DNA of 64,000 nucleotides from contig NC_003106.2 of assembly GCF_000011205.1 (NCBI RefSeq), forward strand, positions 930,001-994,000, written 5' to 3'. This DNA is from Sulfurisphaera tokodaii str. 7 (GTDB lineage Archaea; Thermoproteota; Thermoprotei_A; Sulfolobales; Sulfolobaceae). A program made the position numbers and the translations under genes. The notes under the pieces are model-generated. The model was not told the DNA's origin. It saw only the letters and a program-made list of their open reading frames with translations, and ran no database searches. This document shows positions 18,262 to 30,106 of this stretch, piece by piece. Position 1 is the stretch's first letter; the number at the start of each line of letters is the position of its first letter.

Positions 18262-19434
18262 ATGAAGAATATTGTTATCATAGGTGGCGGAATAGGAGGA
18301 ATGGGTGTTGCTACTACACTAGCTCAAAAACTCAAAAACGCTAATATAACTGTAGTAAACAAGGAGGATTTCTATTTTGCTGGCCCTAGCAGACCATTGA
18401 TTTTAACTGGAGAGCAGAGATATAGTAGGATAATTAGAGGTTACGAAGAAGTTGGAAAATTAGGAATAAATGTAGTTATTGGTAATGTTTACAAGATAGA
18501 CCCAGATAATAGAAAGGTGTACCTGTCAGATTCGTCTTTTAATTCCACTAGGGAAATTTCTTACGACTATTTAGTTTTGTCTCCAGGTATTGTTTTTGAT
18601 GGTAGTAAAATAACTGGTTATGATAAGTACTGGTGGAAGAATACAACAGTCTATGATCCAGGAAGAGTTAATGTTCTTAAGCAAAGATTGTGGACAGCTG
18701 AAAAAGGAACAGTTGTAGTTTATGCACCTAAGGCACCCTACAGATGTGCTCCAGCACCAACTGAGACTGCGATGTTAGCACACACTATCCTTTCTTATAG
18801 GGGCGTTAGGAACAAGTTTAGAATAATTCACATAGATGCTAATGACAAAACACAACCACCAGTTATTGCTGATGTTATAAAACAGATTTATGAAAAAGCT
18901 GGAATAGAATTAGTTACAAACCAAGAGATAGTCGAAATTGGTGAAAATTATGTTGTAACAAAGTCTGGAGAAAAGTATAACTATGATATTTTAGCAATGC
19001 TTGAACCTAACAAAGTCCCAAGATTTATTGAAGAATCAGGTTTGGGTTCACCTTTTGCAGACGTTAGGAGTCCTCAAGATTTGAGAACTCCTAAATATGA
19101 TGATATCCTAGTTGTTGGTGATGCTGCAAAGTTACCGTTCCCTAAGAACCAAGAAATAGCGTTTGAAAGCTCACAATTTGCTGCAAATAAGATCTTAGAA
19201 ATGGAAGGAGTAAGTGAAAAAGTCTCAGTCCAATATGCATTCGTAGGCTGGGCTTATGTAGGTAATTTAGAAGGTAAATTAGAGACTTACAGTTTGCAGT
19301 TCCAGCTAGATTTAACTAAACAACCTCCAGCAGCTGCAAAAGATCCAGTAATGAAGAGAGAGTATACCCTACAGAAAGATAATTGGGAGCAAGCATATCT
19401 TTCAAGATTGTTTAACTATAAAGTCATTGAATAG
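18262..19434 (+). CDS. Sulfide:quinone oxidoreductase / flavocytochrome-c-type flavoprotein
   Basis: 390 residues. Two-dinucleotide-binding-domain flavoprotein: N-terminal [16 protein letters not shown] binds [16 protein letters not shown] is the second FAD site, and the middle [12 protein letters not shown] holds a Cys in the same place as the flavin-linked Cys of sulfide dehydrogenases. The C-terminal end would face the membrane. It should oxidise sulfide and pass electrons to quinone, which fits a sulfur-metabolising thermoacidophile. The substrate is inferred. Confidence 0.75.
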   Translation: MKNIVIIGGGIGGMGVATTLAQKLKNANITVVNKEDFYFAGPSRPLILTGEQRYSRIIRGYEEVGKLGINVVIGNVYKIDPDNRKVYLSDSSFNSTREISYDYLVLSPGIVFDGSKITGYDKYWWKNTTVYDPGRVNVLKQRLWTAEKGTVVVYAPKAPYRCAPAPTETAMLAHTILSYRGVRNKFRIIHIDANDKTQPPVIADVIKQIYEKAGIELVTNQEIVEIGENYVVTKSGEKYNYDILAMLEPNKVPRFIEESGLGSPFADVRSPQDLRTPKYDDILVVGDAAKLPFPKNQEIAFESSQFAANKILEMEGVSEKVSVQYAFVGWAYVGNLEGKLETYSLQFQLDLTKQPPAAAKDPVMKREYTLQKDNWEQAYLSRLFNYKVIE

Positions 19435-19954
19435 AGAAAAGATATTTTTTTGTATAAATTCTCAGTTCTTTTAATTTCATTTTATCTATATTATCTATTA
19501 TCTCTTCTATTTTCTTTCTATCAGTAGAAGGAAGAGAAGAGAAAATGTTTTCTCTTTCATTTTCACCTTTTTCAGTCAATTTTAATATTCCTTTCCTAGA
19601 AAAAATAAATTGATTTTTTATAAGAGATTCCAGCCTAGCGTTTATCCTATAACTATATATGAAGTAAGTTTTTCCCCATCTAAAAATAAATAATGGCTCT
19701 TGCACGTGAAACTTCTTACTCAAATAATCATAAATGAAAAATGAGGAGACGAATAACTTGTACTTATGAGTTTCTTGTAACATGGACATGAGTATTAAGT
19801 TGTCTAGTGTAAAATCATAATTTGCTGATTTCTCTTCAATAAACTTTTCACCGTGAGAAGCAATATATTTCAGTAAGTAGTAAGCAGATTCGCAAGAGCC
19901 ATATTTCTCTATTTCTTCTATTGCCTCATTTATTAGTTGTAATATTTTCTGCAT
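19424..19954 (-). CDS. Unknown protein with winged-helix-like C-terminus
   Basis: 176 residues. The N-terminal part is helical; residues about 110-150 ([20 protein letters not shown], then [12 protein letters not shown]) look like the end of a winged helix. No family recognised. Starts 29 nt inside the GH15 gene, so it is probably translated with it; ends tail to tail with the flavoprotein gene. Confidence 0.5.
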   Translation of the reverse strand: MQKILQLINEAIEEIEKYGSCESAYYLLKYIASHGEKFIEEKSANYDFTLDNLILMSMLQETHKYKLFVSSFFIYDYLSKKFHVQEPLFIFRWGKTYFIYSYRINARLESLIKNQFIFSRKGILKLTEKGENERENIFSSLPSTDRKKIEEIIDNIDKMKLKELRIYTKKYLFSIQ

Positions 19955-21746
19955 TTAATTTCTCCTCTAATTCGATTATACTTAAAATTATACCCGCATG
20001 AGGAAATGAATGAGGAAAATTACCTCTTGCCTCACAGTTTTTCTGATCAATATGCTCTCCTAGTAGCTTTAGTGAATTACTACATTTATCTAATTTCTCT
20101 AATAGTCTTATTGCATCTTCAACTTTGTTTAATCTAATATAAACTCTTGCCATCCATGGAGTTACTAAAGCAAACGGATGAACTACACTACCTAAGAAAT
20201 CTTTTTTATATCTTAAATAAAGTCCATCCTCTATTTTTAATTCGCTTTCTATTCTTTTAAGTGTGTTTAAGAATATTTTATCATTAGCATCAACGAAGTC
20301 ATATAATGGTAATGTCAATAATGCAGAATCAATTTCATCTCCGCCATAATATCTTACAAAACTCCCTTCTACTATACCGTGTCTCATTATGTCTTCTTTA
20401 ATTTCATTAGCTACACTTTTCCATTCCTCTGCTTCTTTTTTATATCCTAATGCCTCAGCTAATTTATAAGCCCTATCTAACGCAACCCAAGACATGACTT
20501 TTGTATGTACATAATGTCTTGTTACTCCTCTCTCTTCCCAAATGTCTGTACTTGGTTCTCTCCAATAAGATTTTACCCATGTTGCAATAGCTTCTATTGC
20601 CCAATAATTGCTATTAATATATTCATCATCTTGAGTTTCTTTATAATATTCATGAAGAGTATGCATAAATGCGCCTTCAATATCCATTTGAATTTGTAAA
20701 TAAGCAGCGTTTCCTACTCTCACTGGTTTTGAATTTTTAAAACCTGATAACCAATCAAGATTTTCTTCAGCTGGTGGAGGTGTTCCATCAATAGTATAAA
20801 ATGGATGATCAAAACTTTTAGATGAAGGATCTATTACACTTATTATAAAATCCAGAGATCGTCTAGCCTGTGTTAATAAGTTCGCTTTTATTAATGCTTC
20901 TGTAGCGTAAGAAGCATCTCTTATCCATACATATCTATAATCCCAATTCCTTTCCATACCGATTATTTCTGGTAAGGATGTGGTAGGAGAAGCAATTATT
21001 CCTCCGGAGGGTCTATATAGTAATCCTAAAAGAACGGATATAGATCTATAATATATATCCTTAAACCTCTCCATTTTTCTTATTCTTTTAGCTCTACTCA
21101 ACTCTTTTTCACTGAGTGCAATGAGTTTTGAAAAAGCTTCATATGGTCTTGAGTACACGAACCCTTTTTGGCTAAATAATCCGTATCTTAAATCCTTTGA
21201 ATAGAGTAAGTAAAGGTATCCTTTTCCGGGCTTTATAATCAGCTTGTAAGGACTAATAATTTCATAATTACCGTAGACTAGTAGTTCTATCCCTTCTTTT
21301 GATAGAGGGTTTCTATATATGACCCCATCTTTTACAATTTCTGTTCCAGCATTTATCAAACCGTAGTTAAAAACCGGTAAAATATTTACTTCTAATGGAA
21401 GTTCAGTATCATAAAGTCTTATAATTGCTGGTAGTGAGATAGGTAAGAAGTCAATAACCATTGATTTTAAGTCATTTTTCTTAAATGTTGTCTTTAAGAT
21501 AAGTGAATATCCTATATATTCTTCTTGAATTTTATTATATTCTATGGGTTTTACTGAGAAATATCCGCCTTTCTCGCTGTCTAATATTTTTGTGAATATA
21601 GACTGAGAGTCAAATCTAGGTACTGGGAACCAATCTATACTTCCTTGTGATTCTAACGCTGAAGTTATCCCATTAGATAAGAATGCATAGTTCACGGAGG
21701 CATAATACTCTAAAAACTTTATAAATATAAGCGGAAAATTTTTCAT
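19926..21746 (-). CDS. GH15 glycoside hydrolase (glucoamylase or trehalase)
   Basis: 606 residues from ATG ([15 protein letters not shown]); a TTG nine codons earlier is possible. An N-terminal beta-sandwich is followed by the (alpha/alpha)6 barrel: [20 protein letters not shown], the general acid in TDIWEERG, and a second Glu near [16 protein letters not shown]. In Sulfolobus acidocaldarius GH15 enzymes have been described as trehalases, and the divergent GT4 gene would fit trehalose turnover; starch or glycogen hydrolysis is the alternative. Its ATG and that of the GT4 gene share the hexamer CATATG. Confidence 0.85.
   Translation of the reverse strand: MKNFPLIFIKFLEYYASVNYAFLSNGITSALESQGSIDWFPVPRFDSQSIFTKILDSEKGGYFSVKPIEYNKIQEEYIGYSLILKTTFKKNDLKSMVIDFLPISLPAIIRLYDTELPLEVNILPVFNYGLINAGTEIVKDGVIYRNPLSKEGIELLVYGNYEIISPYKLIIKPGKGYLYLLYSKDLRYGLFSQKGFVYSRPYEAFSKLIALSEKELSRAKRIRKMERFKDIYYRSISVLLGLLYRPSGGIIASPTTSLPEIIGMERNWDYRYVWIRDASYATEALIKANLLTQARRSLDFIISVIDPSSKSFDHPFYTIDGTPPPAEENLDWLSGFKNSKPVRVGNAAYLQIQMDIEGAFMHTLHEYYKETQDDEYINSNYWAIEAIATWVKSYWREPSTDIWEERGVTRHYVHTKVMSWVALDRAYKLAEALGYKKEAEEWKSVANEIKEDIMRHGIVEGSFVRYYGGDEIDSALLTLPLYDFVDANDKIFLNTLKRIESELKIEDGLYLRYKKDFLGSVVHPFALVTPWMARVYIRLNKVEDAIRLLEKLDKCSNSLKLLGEHIDQKNCEARGNFPHSFPHAGIILSIIELEEKLNAENITTNK
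21716..21731 (+). promoter_or_regulatory. TATA box of the GT4 gene inside GH15 coding sequence
   Basis: TTTATAAATATAAG lies about 20-29 nt before the ATG at 21747, the leaderless distance, and is inside the first codons of the divergent GH15 gene. Confidence 0.5.
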
Positions 21747-23060
21747 ATGTTTTCTGTCGCTATAAACACTCAAACACCACCAATTAGATTTAGATATACA
21801 TATAGGGATTTGGTTGATAAGTATGGATTTCTCTCATTTCCCATTGACGTTTCTTTACTTGATCCATCAGATTATTACATATCTGTAGGCGGAGTAGCAA
21901 AGATGATGCTTGCACTAAGTAAAAAATTTAATAAGACTAGATGGGTTTCACTAGGTCCAGGTTATCCACCAGAAGTTAAATATAAAGATTTAAATATATA
22001 TTTTGTAGATTTAAACCCTAAAGATTTACAAGGTTATACTAGATTTAAAGAGGGAATTTATAATGAGGCACATGGATTATCTAAATATGACATTCAGCCA
22101 GAGGACTATATTGCTTATGCAACTTATAATTGGTTGTCAGCTCAAAAATTATTAGAGTTTTACAAGGACACTGATATTTATTTTATTAATGATTTTCAGC
22201 AACTTCTTATTGGCGGAATTATAGGACCTTCAGCACCCGCTGTTTTATGGTATCATATACCATTTGTCCCAGAATATTTATCGCATAAGATGAGAGAATT
22301 TCTAATTAGGACTTTTGAAGGTTTTGATGGTGTTATAGTAAGTACAAAAAGAGACTTAGAAGGTATGTTAAGGGCAGGAATTAAGGGAAGAGTAAAGCAA
22401 GTTTATCCCTTCATCGATCCTCAAGAATATAGGAAAGTATCGGGACAAGAAGTTATGAAAGTCAGAGAAAAATATGGGATAAAAGGAGATGAAAAAATAG
22501 TTACAGTAGTAGCTAGAATGGATCCTATGAAAAGCCAAGATGTAGCTATACAAGCAATGAAATATGTAAATGATGCTAAATTACTTTTAGTCGGAAATGG
22601 TAGTTTTACTAGTGGAGCCTTAGGTACTGGAAAAGCTAATATATGGGCTAAGAAATTACAAGCTTTAGCTGAACAGATTAACGTTAAAGATAAAGTAGTT
22701 TTCACTGGCTATGTTCCAGATGAAGAACTATATGCAATATATGAAGCTTCAGACGTTATAGTCTTACCTTCTAACATTGAAGGATTTGGACTTACTGTAT
22801 GTGAAGGATGGGTATATGGTAAGCCAGCCATTGTAAGTAGTGGAGCGGGTATCAGTGAGTTAATTATAGATGGTGGAAACGGATTTGTTTTCAAAAGAGG
22901 TGATTATCAAGATCTAGCTGATAAGTTGAATACTGTTCTTAAAGATCCAGATAAATATTCTTTAGGTAAAGAAACACTTAGGAAATGTTCTGTTGATTCC
23001 AGTTATGATTACTTGAAAGAAGTATTTATAGATGTTATGAAAGATTACGGAAAAATATAG
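21747..23060 (+). CDS. GT4 glycosyltransferase (glycogen or trehalose synthase-like)
   Basis: 437 residues, GT-B fold. [11 protein letters not shown] is the acceptor-side loop. [10 protein letters not shown] and [13 protein letters not shown] resemble the N-domain of trehalose-6-phosphate and sucrose-type synthases. The donor domain has [15 protein letters not shown] and [16 protein letters not shown] with the E-x7-E motif. Could be a glycogen synthase or the GT4-type trehalose-6-phosphate synthase reported in Sulfolobus; the divergent GH15 partner does not decide between them. Confidence 0.72.
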   Translation: MFSVAINTQTPPIRFRYTYRDLVDKYGFLSFPIDVSLLDPSDYYISVGGVAKMMLALSKKFNKTRWVSLGPGYPPEVKYKDLNIYFVDLNPKDLQGYTRFKEGIYNEAHGLSKYDIQPEDYIAYATYNWLSAQKLLEFYKDTDIYFINDFQQLLIGGIIGPSAPAVLWYHIPFVPEYLSHKMREFLIRTFEGFDGVIVSTKRDLEGMLRAGIKGRVKQVYPFIDPQEYRKVSGQEVMKVREKYGIKGDEKIVTVVARMDPMKSQDVAIQAMKYVNDAKLLLVGNGSFTSGALGTGKANIWAKKLQALAEQINVKDKVVFTGYVPDEELYAIYEASDVIVLPSNIEGFGLTVCEGWVYGKPAIVSSGAGISELIIDGGNGFVFKRGDYQDLADKLNTVLKDPDKYSLGKETLRKCSVDSSYDYLKEVFIDVMKDYGKI

Positions 23061-23091
23061 CTTTGATCATCGGGGGGATTTAGTAAAATAA

Positions 23092-23346
23092 CTATTTACT
23101 CTCAGTAGGTTTAATAGTAATAGTACCAGATTCTTCATCCACTTGTAATAAATATTTAGTTCCATGTTTTTCTATCATAGACTTTGGTATATATAGATTT
23201 AATGGTAGTGTATAGTATTCATATTCGTAAGTCTTCCCCCTCACAGTCTTTTTTCCTACTAATCTTTTTGCTTCAACTACTCTCTCTTTCATAAGATGAA
23301 ATATTACTTCTGTGTTTTTAAACCTTATTCCAAATCTTTCTAACAT
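23092..23346 (-). CDS. Small AbrB-like protein
   Basis: 84 residues. The C-terminal half LPLNLYIPKSMIEKHGTKYLLQVDEE is the usual IPxxxxxKxG pattern of AbrB/SpoVT folds, ending in TITIKP. N-terminal 40 residues are a helix and a basic stretch (VGKKTVRGKTY). Possibly a DNA-binding regulator; upstream lies the sRNA and MTA phosphorylase gene in the opposite direction. Confidence 0.55.
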   Translation of the reverse strand: MLERFGIRFKNTEVIFHLMKERVVEAKRLVGKKTVRGKTYEYEYYTLPLNLYIPKSMIEKHGTKYLLQVDEESGTITIKPTESK

Positions 23347-23373
23347 TTTAATATTACTGTTTATACTTGTTAA

Positions 23374-24150
<777 letters not shown>

Positions 24151-24151
24151 T

Positions 24152-25351
24152 ATGAAGATTATAAGAGATCCTATACACGGTTACATAGAAGTTCCAGATG
24201 ATATCTTACCAGTAATTTCTTCTCCCTTTTTTCAGCGATTAAGGTTTATTTCACAAACTGGTTTAGCATACATGGTTTATCCAGGAATGAGACATACTAG
24301 ATTTGAGCATAGTTTAGGAGCAATGCACTTAGCTAAGGAGTTTCTTCATTACATTTCCAGTAACAGTAAGATAGATTTTTTAACTGAAGATTATGCTAAA
24401 TTAATCTCCCTTTCGGCCTTATTGCATGATATTGGTCATGTAGCATTTTCTCACACTTTTGAGTCAGCCTTACAAGTTACTAGAGACGTTTATAAAGAGA
24501 AAATCGAGTACTATGGGAAAGAAACTCATGTAAAATATGGTTTAAGGCTAATTTCTAAGTACTCTTACTTAATCGATAAAATTGGTAAGAATAGTAATAT
24601 TTCAGATCCTGTTAAATTTATGATTAATGTTATTGGTAGTAACCCCACTAATGAAGAAGAGAAGTTTGCTTTACAGATAATATCTAACTTTGTTGATGCT
24701 GATAGGGGAGACTATTTATTAAGGGATTCTTATTATGCAGGAGTAGGTTATGGAAGTTATGATATAGAAAGATTAAAAAGAGTTTTAGTTTATGTTGACG
24801 GAAAAATAGCGATATTAAAGAAGGCTATTCCAATAGTTGAGCAATTTCTCCTAGCTAGAATGTATATGTTTAAGAATGTTTATTTTCATAGTGTTGTCGG
24901 AATGTATAATGCTATTCTTTCTCATGCAATTTCAAAGTTAATTAGACAAAATAAAATAGATCTTAATAAAATAGAAGAAATTACAGATTATAAAATATTA
25001 AATATGATAGAAGAGACAGAATTCAAACAACCTATACTCTATAGAAGTGGATATAAAAGAATTAAAAAAGATCTAACACAAGAATGTTCTAATGTTATAG
25101 ATAAAGAAGAATTAATGGAACTTATGAGAGAAACTGAAGGTAAAATAATATATTATGAATTCTTTGACGTCCCATATAAGGAGGAAAATGAGGCCATATA
25201 TATTTACGATGAAGGCAAGCTTTCTCCTCTCTCACAATTCTCTAATCTCATAACAGCAATAAGAGACTTAAAGAAGGCGATAATAGTATATCATCATAGT
25301 ATGGAGGATAAAATGAGAAAATATTATGAAAAACTTAAAGAAGCTTGTTAA
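24152..25351 (+). CDS. HD-domain phosphohydrolase (dNTPase-like)
   Basis: 399 residues. Starts with [24 protein letters not shown] and [15 protein letters not shown] give the H...HD...D metal site of the SAMHD1/dGTPase branch; [21 protein letters not shown] is the later conserved block. Likely hydrolyses nucleotides. One operon with the phosphorylase (1 nt apart), so a purine-pool role is reasonable. Confidence 0.85.
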   Translation: MKIIRDPIHGYIEVPDDILPVISSPFFQRLRFISQTGLAYMVYPGMRHTRFEHSLGAMHLAKEFLHYISSNSKIDFLTEDYAKLISLSALLHDIGHVAFSHTFESALQVTRDVYKEKIEYYGKETHVKYGLRLISKYSYLIDKIGKNSNISDPVKFMINVIGSNPTNEEEKFALQIISNFVDADRGDYLLRDSYYAGVGYGSYDIERLKRVLVYVDGKIAILKKAIPIVEQFLLARMYMFKNVYFHSVVGMYNAILSHAISKLIRQNKIDLNKIEEITDYKILNMIEETEFKQPILYRSGYKRIKKDLTQECSNVIDKEELMELMRETEGKIIYYEFFDVPYKEENEAIYIYDEGKLSPLSQFSNLITAIRDLKKAIIVYHHSMEDKMRKYYEKLKEAC

Positions 25352-26315
25352 CTTTTGGTCCACTTCCCACTTTAGAGATAATTATCTTATTAACACCTAT
25401 GGAATTGAGAAATCTTATCACTTCGTCCTTGTATTTTTCAGTAGTAAAAATATGAGGATTTGGCCCAGCATCAAAAGTATATCCTGCTTTTCCAAACTCT
25501 TGAATCCATTCCATAATTTTTAGTGATGTATCGTTCAAGTAAAAGAAGGATGGCCATGAATCTAAGATAACTGCATGCATACTGTTACTATGTCTCATTA
25601 ACCAATAGTAGAACTCTTTCTCGTTCCTTTCCTCTATACTTTTAATTACTTTAGGTAATGTTTCTTCTATAAATTTTAGCCTACATTTCATTAAATTTGA
25701 TGTCTTAGCAGTAATTATCATTCCTTCTCTAGAAGAGATTTTCTTACTCTTTTCACTCACAATTGCAATAATATCTACCAGTTCTTTCCAGTGGTTTTCT
25801 GGGAAAAGTGAGTAGCAGTAAGAATCTTCACCATCATCTCTTTCTCCCTTCTCCCATAGTACAAACCCTCCAGCAGTACTTCTACAAGCACTACCAGAAC
25901 CAATTCTTGCAATTTTTGATAATTCTTTCTGTGATAAACCTAACTCTAAAGCTTCATTAGTAGCATAAACTAACGCAGCTATCCCTGCGGCTGAAGAAGC
26001 TAATCCAGTAGATTTAGGAAAATTACTCCATGATTCCACTTTAGCGTAAATTTCTTTACCATATAACTTTCTAAATATATTTAAAACTCTACCACTATAT
26101 TCTTTCACTTCTTCATCTTTTGCCCTTTCCCCATTAATATAAACCTCGTCTTTTGTAAATTCTTTTGAGAAAGTTATTTTAGTCTTAACCTCTAATCCAG
26201 ATAAAGTTACAGAAAGTGAGGAGTTTAATGGTAAGTTTAATTCCTCATTTCTTTTACCCCAGTATTTTATAATTGCAATATTTGAAGGAGCTATGGCTTC
26301 AGCTTCAAGCCTCAA
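25335..26315 (-). CDS. mvaD: Diphosphomevalonate decarboxylase
   Basis: 326 residues, GHMP fold: [20 protein letters not shown], then [16 protein letters not shown] and [12 protein letters not shown]. It makes isopentenyl diphosphate for archaeal lipids, the last step of the classical mevalonate pathway that Sulfolobales keep, unlike most archaea. Overlaps the phosphomevalonate kinase gene by 11 nt and the HD gene tail to tail. Confidence 0.93.
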   Translation of the reverse strand: MRLEAEAIAPSNIAIIKYWGKRNEELNLPLNSSLSVTLSGLEVKTKITFSKEFTKDEVYINGERAKDEEVKEYSGRVLNIFRKLYGKEIYAKVESWSNFPKSTGLASSAAGIAALVYATNEALELGLSQKELSKIARIGSGSACRSTAGGFVLWEKGERDDGEDSYCYSLFPENHWKELVDIIAIVSEKSKKISSREGMIITAKTSNLMKCRLKFIEETLPKVIKSIEERNEKEFYYWLMRHSNSMHAVILDSWPSFFYLNDTSLKIMEWIQEFGKAGYTFDAGPNPHIFTTEKYKDEVIRFLNSIGVNKIIISKVGSGPKVNKLL

Positions 26316-27249
26316 TTCTTAAACCCTCATCCTCTTTTAACTCTATAACTATAACGTTTTCTTTTTCCCACTTTTCTTTCACCTTTGATAAATCTTTACC
26401 TAAAACAAATACTGATTCTCCTCCTGCTCCAGGGGATAAAGCAATTAATGCGTCATTTTCAGCCATTTCTATCAATCTTCTTATCTTCTCATTTTCTATC
26501 TCTACACCAACTATTTTTTTAGCTAAACCATTTAGAAATCTTCTAGCAAGTTTCACGTGTTCTATGGCTTCCTCAATTTTACCTAATTTTATAAGTTTTA
26601 TTGCCATTATGTTTTCCTCGTCAATGTATTTCATTACTTTCTTAAACTCCTCGTTATTGCTTTTTTCAATAAACTTAGCTACAGAGTTTACAGTACTGAA
26701 GCTTTCACCTATGAAACCTAAGAGCATTTCATAGTTTCCTATCTTAAGGGGTTCAATTACACTATCTACTTTCTCTATATCATAAAATCTTCTATAAACT
26801 ATTGAACCATAAACAGCTGAGGCTATATCAAAACCGCTCCCAATACCTTTTTGCCTAATATAATTTGCTTTCTGTGCTAATTTATAGATTTCATCTTTGT
26901 TTAAATTCTTGAATAAGTAATAATAAATACAAGCAGTCAAAGCTACAGTTGATGCTGAGGAACTTCCTAAACCAGTTTTTTTACCATGTATCTGAAAATC
27001 TTTATCGTTAAATAACTTCACATGGAATGGGGGTAAGCTTCCGAACTTTTCTTTAAAAACTGTAATTACACTTTCGATTAATTCGTTTCCTTTATCTTTG
27101 AAAGTACCGTATGTTGTTTCAAAAATGAAATTGTTAGAACTTTTTATGTCGCATCTTACTCTTTTATTTATTGCTATAACGTGTGAAATCCCGCCAAATA
27201 CTACTGAATAACTGCCAATCCATAATATTTTACCCGGAGCAGATATCAC
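26305..27249 (-). CDS. Phosphomevalonate kinase
   Basis: 314 residues, GHMP kinase: [18 protein letters not shown], the ATP loop [15 protein letters not shown], and ALSPGAGGE near the end. Placement next to diphosphomevalonate decarboxylase supports phosphomevalonate over other substrates, and this enzyme type is established in Sulfolobus. The gene directly upstream is divergent. Confidence 0.87.
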   Translation of the reverse strand: MISAPGKILWIGSYSVVFGGISHVIAINKRVRCDIKSSNNFIFETTYGTFKDKGNELIESVITVFKEKFGSLPPFHVKLFNDKDFQIHGKKTGLGSSSASTVALTACIYYYLFKNLNKDEIYKLAQKANYIRQKGIGSGFDIASAVYGSIVYRRFYDIEKVDSVIEPLKIGNYEMLLGFIGESFSTVNSVAKFIEKSNNEEFKKVMKYIDEENIMAIKLIKLGKIEEAIEHVKLARRFLNGLAKKIVGVEIENEKIRRLIEMAENDALIALSPGAGGESVFVLGKDLSKVKEKWEKENVIVIELKEDEGLRIEA

Positions 27250-27287
27250 ATGATGAATTTTTTAGCTTTATTTTATTTTTGTCTCTC

Positions 27288-27905
27288 ATGGAATTCTTAA
27301 ATAAAAGGGACAGATTAGTTTTAACTACCATATCTCAATCTGGACCAGCTGGAATTGATGCTTCTACATTAATATCTTTATTATCACCTTTGATGACTAA
27401 AGAAAGTATTATGAGAAGTATCGAGGAACTGATAATAAAAGATTTAGTTAAAGTTACAAATTTAGGTCAAGGAGAAGTTAGGTACGTGTCTTCTAAGAAC
27501 GTACGTGATGCTATGATAAACCTAGATATTCAAAGATTAAAAATAGCTGAATATGTTAAGGAGCTAAATACTAAGAAAGATGAAATTTTGAAGTTACAAG
27601 ATAAGAATCAACAAATAGAACAATTAAGGAATATTGTATTAGAAGGATTATCAATTATATCTATAGGATTAATTAATCTATATAATTCAATGCCAGAGTT
27701 AACTATTCCTGAGTATGTAGAATCTATTCAACCTCTAATTGAGGTAATGGAAAAATTATATAAATTAGTTCAAAAATCGTATACAAAAGAAGAAACAGAT
27801 GCTATTTTGAAAATAATAGAGAAGTACAGGGGTGAAAAAGATTATAGAATATTAAAAGAAATGTTAGAAAAAGAAGAAATGAGTCAAAAAGACAAGTCTA
27901 TATAA
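27288..27905 (+). CDS. Winged-helix DNA-binding protein with coiled coil
   Basis: 205 residues from ATG (MEFLNKRDRLVL); a longer frame runs back into the kinase gene and is unlikely. N-terminal winged helix (IDASTLISLLSPLMTKESIM, RSIEELIIKDLVKV), then a long helix (QRLKIAEYVKELNTKKDEIL) and a second helical domain. Probably an archaeal transcription regulator or RNA polymerase III subunit RPC34/TFIIE-like protein; the exact family is not certain. Confidence 0.55.
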   Translation: MEFLNKRDRLVLTTISQSGPAGIDASTLISLLSPLMTKESIMRSIEELIIKDLVKVTNLGQGEVRYVSSKNVRDAMINLDIQRLKIAEYVKELNTKKDEILKLQDKNQQIEQLRNIVLEGLSIISIGLINLYNSMPELTIPEYVESIQPLIEVMEKLYKLVQKSYTKEETDAILKIIEKYRGEKDYRILKEMLEKEEMSQKDKSI

Positions 27906-27939
27906 ATCTTTTTAAGTGATGATTCTAATATAAAATTGT

Positions 27940-28224
27940 ATGAGGTCCAAGAGAGATAAGTTTGATATAGTTGCAGATATATTAGAAAATATTAAAGACG
28001 GGCGTAACTCTAAATCAGCGTTAATGAAAAATGCTAATTTGAGCTTTTCTATTCTAAAAAAATATATTGATTACCTAGAAAAAAATGGATATGTAGAGGA
28101 GAAAGATGGATCATATGTTATAACTGATAAAGGTCTAGCACTATTAGATAGATTAAATAAAGTTAGAAACCTAGAATTTCAATTAGCAGAGCTTATTAAT
28201 GAGTTATCTAAAGAATTATTATAA
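27940..28224 (+). CDS. Sso10a-like winged-helix chromatin protein
   Basis: 94 residues, the length of Sso10a. Winged helix (ILENIKDGRNSKSALMKNAN, LSFSILKKYIDYLEKNGYVE, YVITDKGLALLDRL) followed by one long C-terminal helix for a coiled-coil dimer. Binds DNA as a dimer. Its stop overlaps the ATG of the next gene (TAATG). Confidence 0.75.
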   Translation: MRSKRDKFDIVADILENIKDGRNSKSALMKNANLSFSILKKYIDYLEKNGYVEEKDGSYVITDKGLALLDRLNKVRNLEFQLAELINELSKELL

Positions 28225-28780
28225 TGGTAAATCAAATTTATGAGCTGTTATTTGTAGGTTTATTGACATCGATTATAAATATAATTCTCCAATATTTCGT
28301 ACTAAAAGTAAAGTTTAAAAAATAGAGAGTGAATGGATTACATTAAAATCTATCGCCTCATTATCTTCTTTTAAAAATTACTTAGATGTAGTCTCAGCTG
28401 ATGAAGCTCAAGAATTATTAGAAGATATATTAGTAGGTTTGAGAACTTTTCCTACTGTAGATTTATTATCATCTCAAGTAGAAGAGAAGCTAAAATCTTT
28501 AAAAAGTGGTTTAAAAGCCTTGTTAGATTCCTTAAACTTAATTGACATTATGAATATGGCCTATCTAAATTCTAAAAAGAATATGGAGTTAGGAATGATA
28601 ATGTCATATTCTTCTTTGGTAATTCTCTTCATAAGTCTTATCACTCCTTACCCTTTAATTTTCATAGGAATCGCTTTAGGATTTAACTTTAATTCCTTAT
28701 TCCTTTTATTAAACTCCTTTACAAATATAGAAAGATTACATAAAATTAGAAAGAAATTAAAAGAAACTATACTACAATGA
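28224..28780 (+). pseudogene. Membrane protein gene with a frameshift in an A-run
   Basis: The ATG overlaps the upstream stop. Frame one encodes a transmembrane helix (VNQIYELLFVGLLTSIINII) and stops at FKK. The next frame continues as ESEWITLKSIASLSSFKNYL and runs through two more hydrophobic segments (LGMIMSYSSLVILFISLITP, LIFIGIALGFNFNSLFLLL) to 28780. The switch lies at TTTAAAAAATAG. Either a single-base indel, a sequencing error, or a slip site. Family unknown. Confidence 0.6.
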
Positions 28781-29095
28781 TAATTGCATTTTCTTCGAGC
28801 AATTTAACAAATCTTCTCTTATCTTATTAATTATATTTTCAACTATAGAGTAATAATATTTTGGTCTACCAATTTTCTTATCCTCACTCTTACTTCTTAT
28901 TACTAAGCCAGAATCAATTAGTTTCTTTAAACTATTCTCTACTGTAGTCTTACTTACTTTCATCATTTGAGAAAGTTCGTCTGACGTTACTGGCTTATTT
29001 AATTCAATAAGTTTAAACAAGCAATCTATATCAGTATCCGAAAGTTTGTAGCAACATCTTATAACATCTTTTGCATCATATAACTTTTCACTCAT
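28772..29095 (-). CDS. Winged-helix transcription regulator
   Basis: 107 residues. LSDTDIDCLFKLIELNKPVT, SDELSQMMKVSKTTVENSLK, DSGLVIRSKS and GRPKYYYSI form a complete MarR/TrmB-like winged helix, with GRPKYYY as the wing. Three cysteines near the ends (RCCYK, LLNC) may sense redox or metal. The target is unknown; it is convergent with the frameshifted membrane gene and divergent from the DUF123 gene. Confidence 0.72.
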   Translation of the reverse strand: MSEKLYDAKDVIRCCYKLSDTDIDCLFKLIELNKPVTSDELSQMMKVSKTTVENSLKKLIDSGLVIRSKSEDKKIGRPKYYYSIVENIINKIREDLLNCSKKMQLSL

Positions 29096-29165
29096 ATGTT
29101 TTAATATTGAGTAATCAGTAATAAAACTTTATCAATTTTTTAGTTCATTTATTTTACATCATACT

Positions 29166-29534
29166 ATGAAAGGTTATATAATAGTTTTTAACTGCAAAAA
29201 AGGTGAAGTGATAATTAAAAGTAAAATCTTCCCTATAAAAGAAGGCTATTATGTTTATGTAGGTTCATGCGGATTATATTGTGATAAGAGAATAAGTAGA
29301 CATTTTTCCAAAGAAAAGAGAAAGAAGCATTGGCATATCGATTATTTATCTGAACTCTGTGAACCTCTTTTTGCAATAGTATTGCCACAACAAGAGAAAG
29401 AAATAGCAAAGCTCCTTTCAGAGTTTGATTACGTAAAGGGTTTTGGATCTACAGATGATAATGAAAATCCTTCTCACCTATTTAGAGTCTCTTTAATCTC
29501 TTTACTCAATCTAATTAGAGGAATAAGCGAGTAG
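29166..29534 (+). CDS. DUF123 / GIY-YIG-like nuclease domain protein
   Basis: 122 residues. FPIKEGYYVYVGSC, RISRHFSKEKRKKHWHIDYL and KGFGSTDD are the typical segments of DUF123, a GIY-YIG relative often fused to endonuclease III in other archaea. Here it stands alone. Overlaps the next gene tail to tail by 61 nt. Confidence 0.82.
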   Translation: MKGYIIVFNCKKGEVIIKSKIFPIKEGYYVYVGSCGLYCDKRISRHFSKEKRKKHWHIDYLSELCEPLFAIVLPQQEKEIAKLLSEFDYVKGFGSTDDNENPSHLFRVSLISLLNLIRGISE

Positions 29535-30106
29535 TCCTTTTTTGCAAATTCTTCAATATTAACGTACCAGAAACTCCAATTGCTTACAAACTGTAAATAA
29601 ACTTTCTCATTACTTATAATAATCTTGTATAAGGTTATTGGTTTATCAAATGTGTAGCCTACCTCTCTCTTAAAGTAGTTAAAAAGGGTTAACGAAAGCT
29701 GATTCTTTATATCTTCACTTAAGGAACTTAATACATTCTTGCCATCAATAATTTTAACCTTGACTTTGTTTCTATGTGTCACACATAACGCTTCTTTTTC
29801 CCAATAACACATTTTTTCAACCAGTTTGTCTTGAAAGGAGAAATCAAAAGGAGAATATTCCTCTTCTTTTCCTACGAGAATTTTCCCCTCTTTTAATGAA
29901 AATGAAACTTTTCTTTTGAAATTACTGTAGATTAATGCTCTATCTTTTCTAACAGTGCCTTTCAAAAATAAGCTCCCTGAAGATCCTATAGCTGTGAAAG
30001 GAGATAAAGTCTCAAATTTATACACAAAGCAAAAATTTTGAGACGCTTTTTGTAAGGTCTTTATCATTATATCTCTAACTAAAGAGAATAAATAGAATTC
30101 CCTCAT
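29474..30106 (-). CDS. Unknown protein coupled to TPR gene
   Basis: 210 residues, mixed alpha-beta with no recognised motif. One Cys/Trp-rich spot (KMCYWEKEALCVTH). It starts 4 nt inside the TPR gene, so they are translated together. Confidence 0.55.
   Translation of the reverse strand: MREFYLFSLVRDIMIKTLQKASQNFCFVYKFETLSPFTAIGSSGSLFLKGTVRKDRALIYSNFKRKVSFSLKEGKILVGKEEEYSPFDFSFQDKLVEKMCYWEKEALCVTHRNKVKVKIIDGKNVLSSLSEDIKNQLSLTLFNYFKREVGYTFDKPITLYKIIISNEKVYLQFVSNWSFWYVNIEEFAKKDYSLIPLIRLSKEIKETLNR

Noticed and set aside
22368-22894. Minus-strand ORFs inside the GT4 gene
   Set aside because: Shadows of a well-conserved enzyme.
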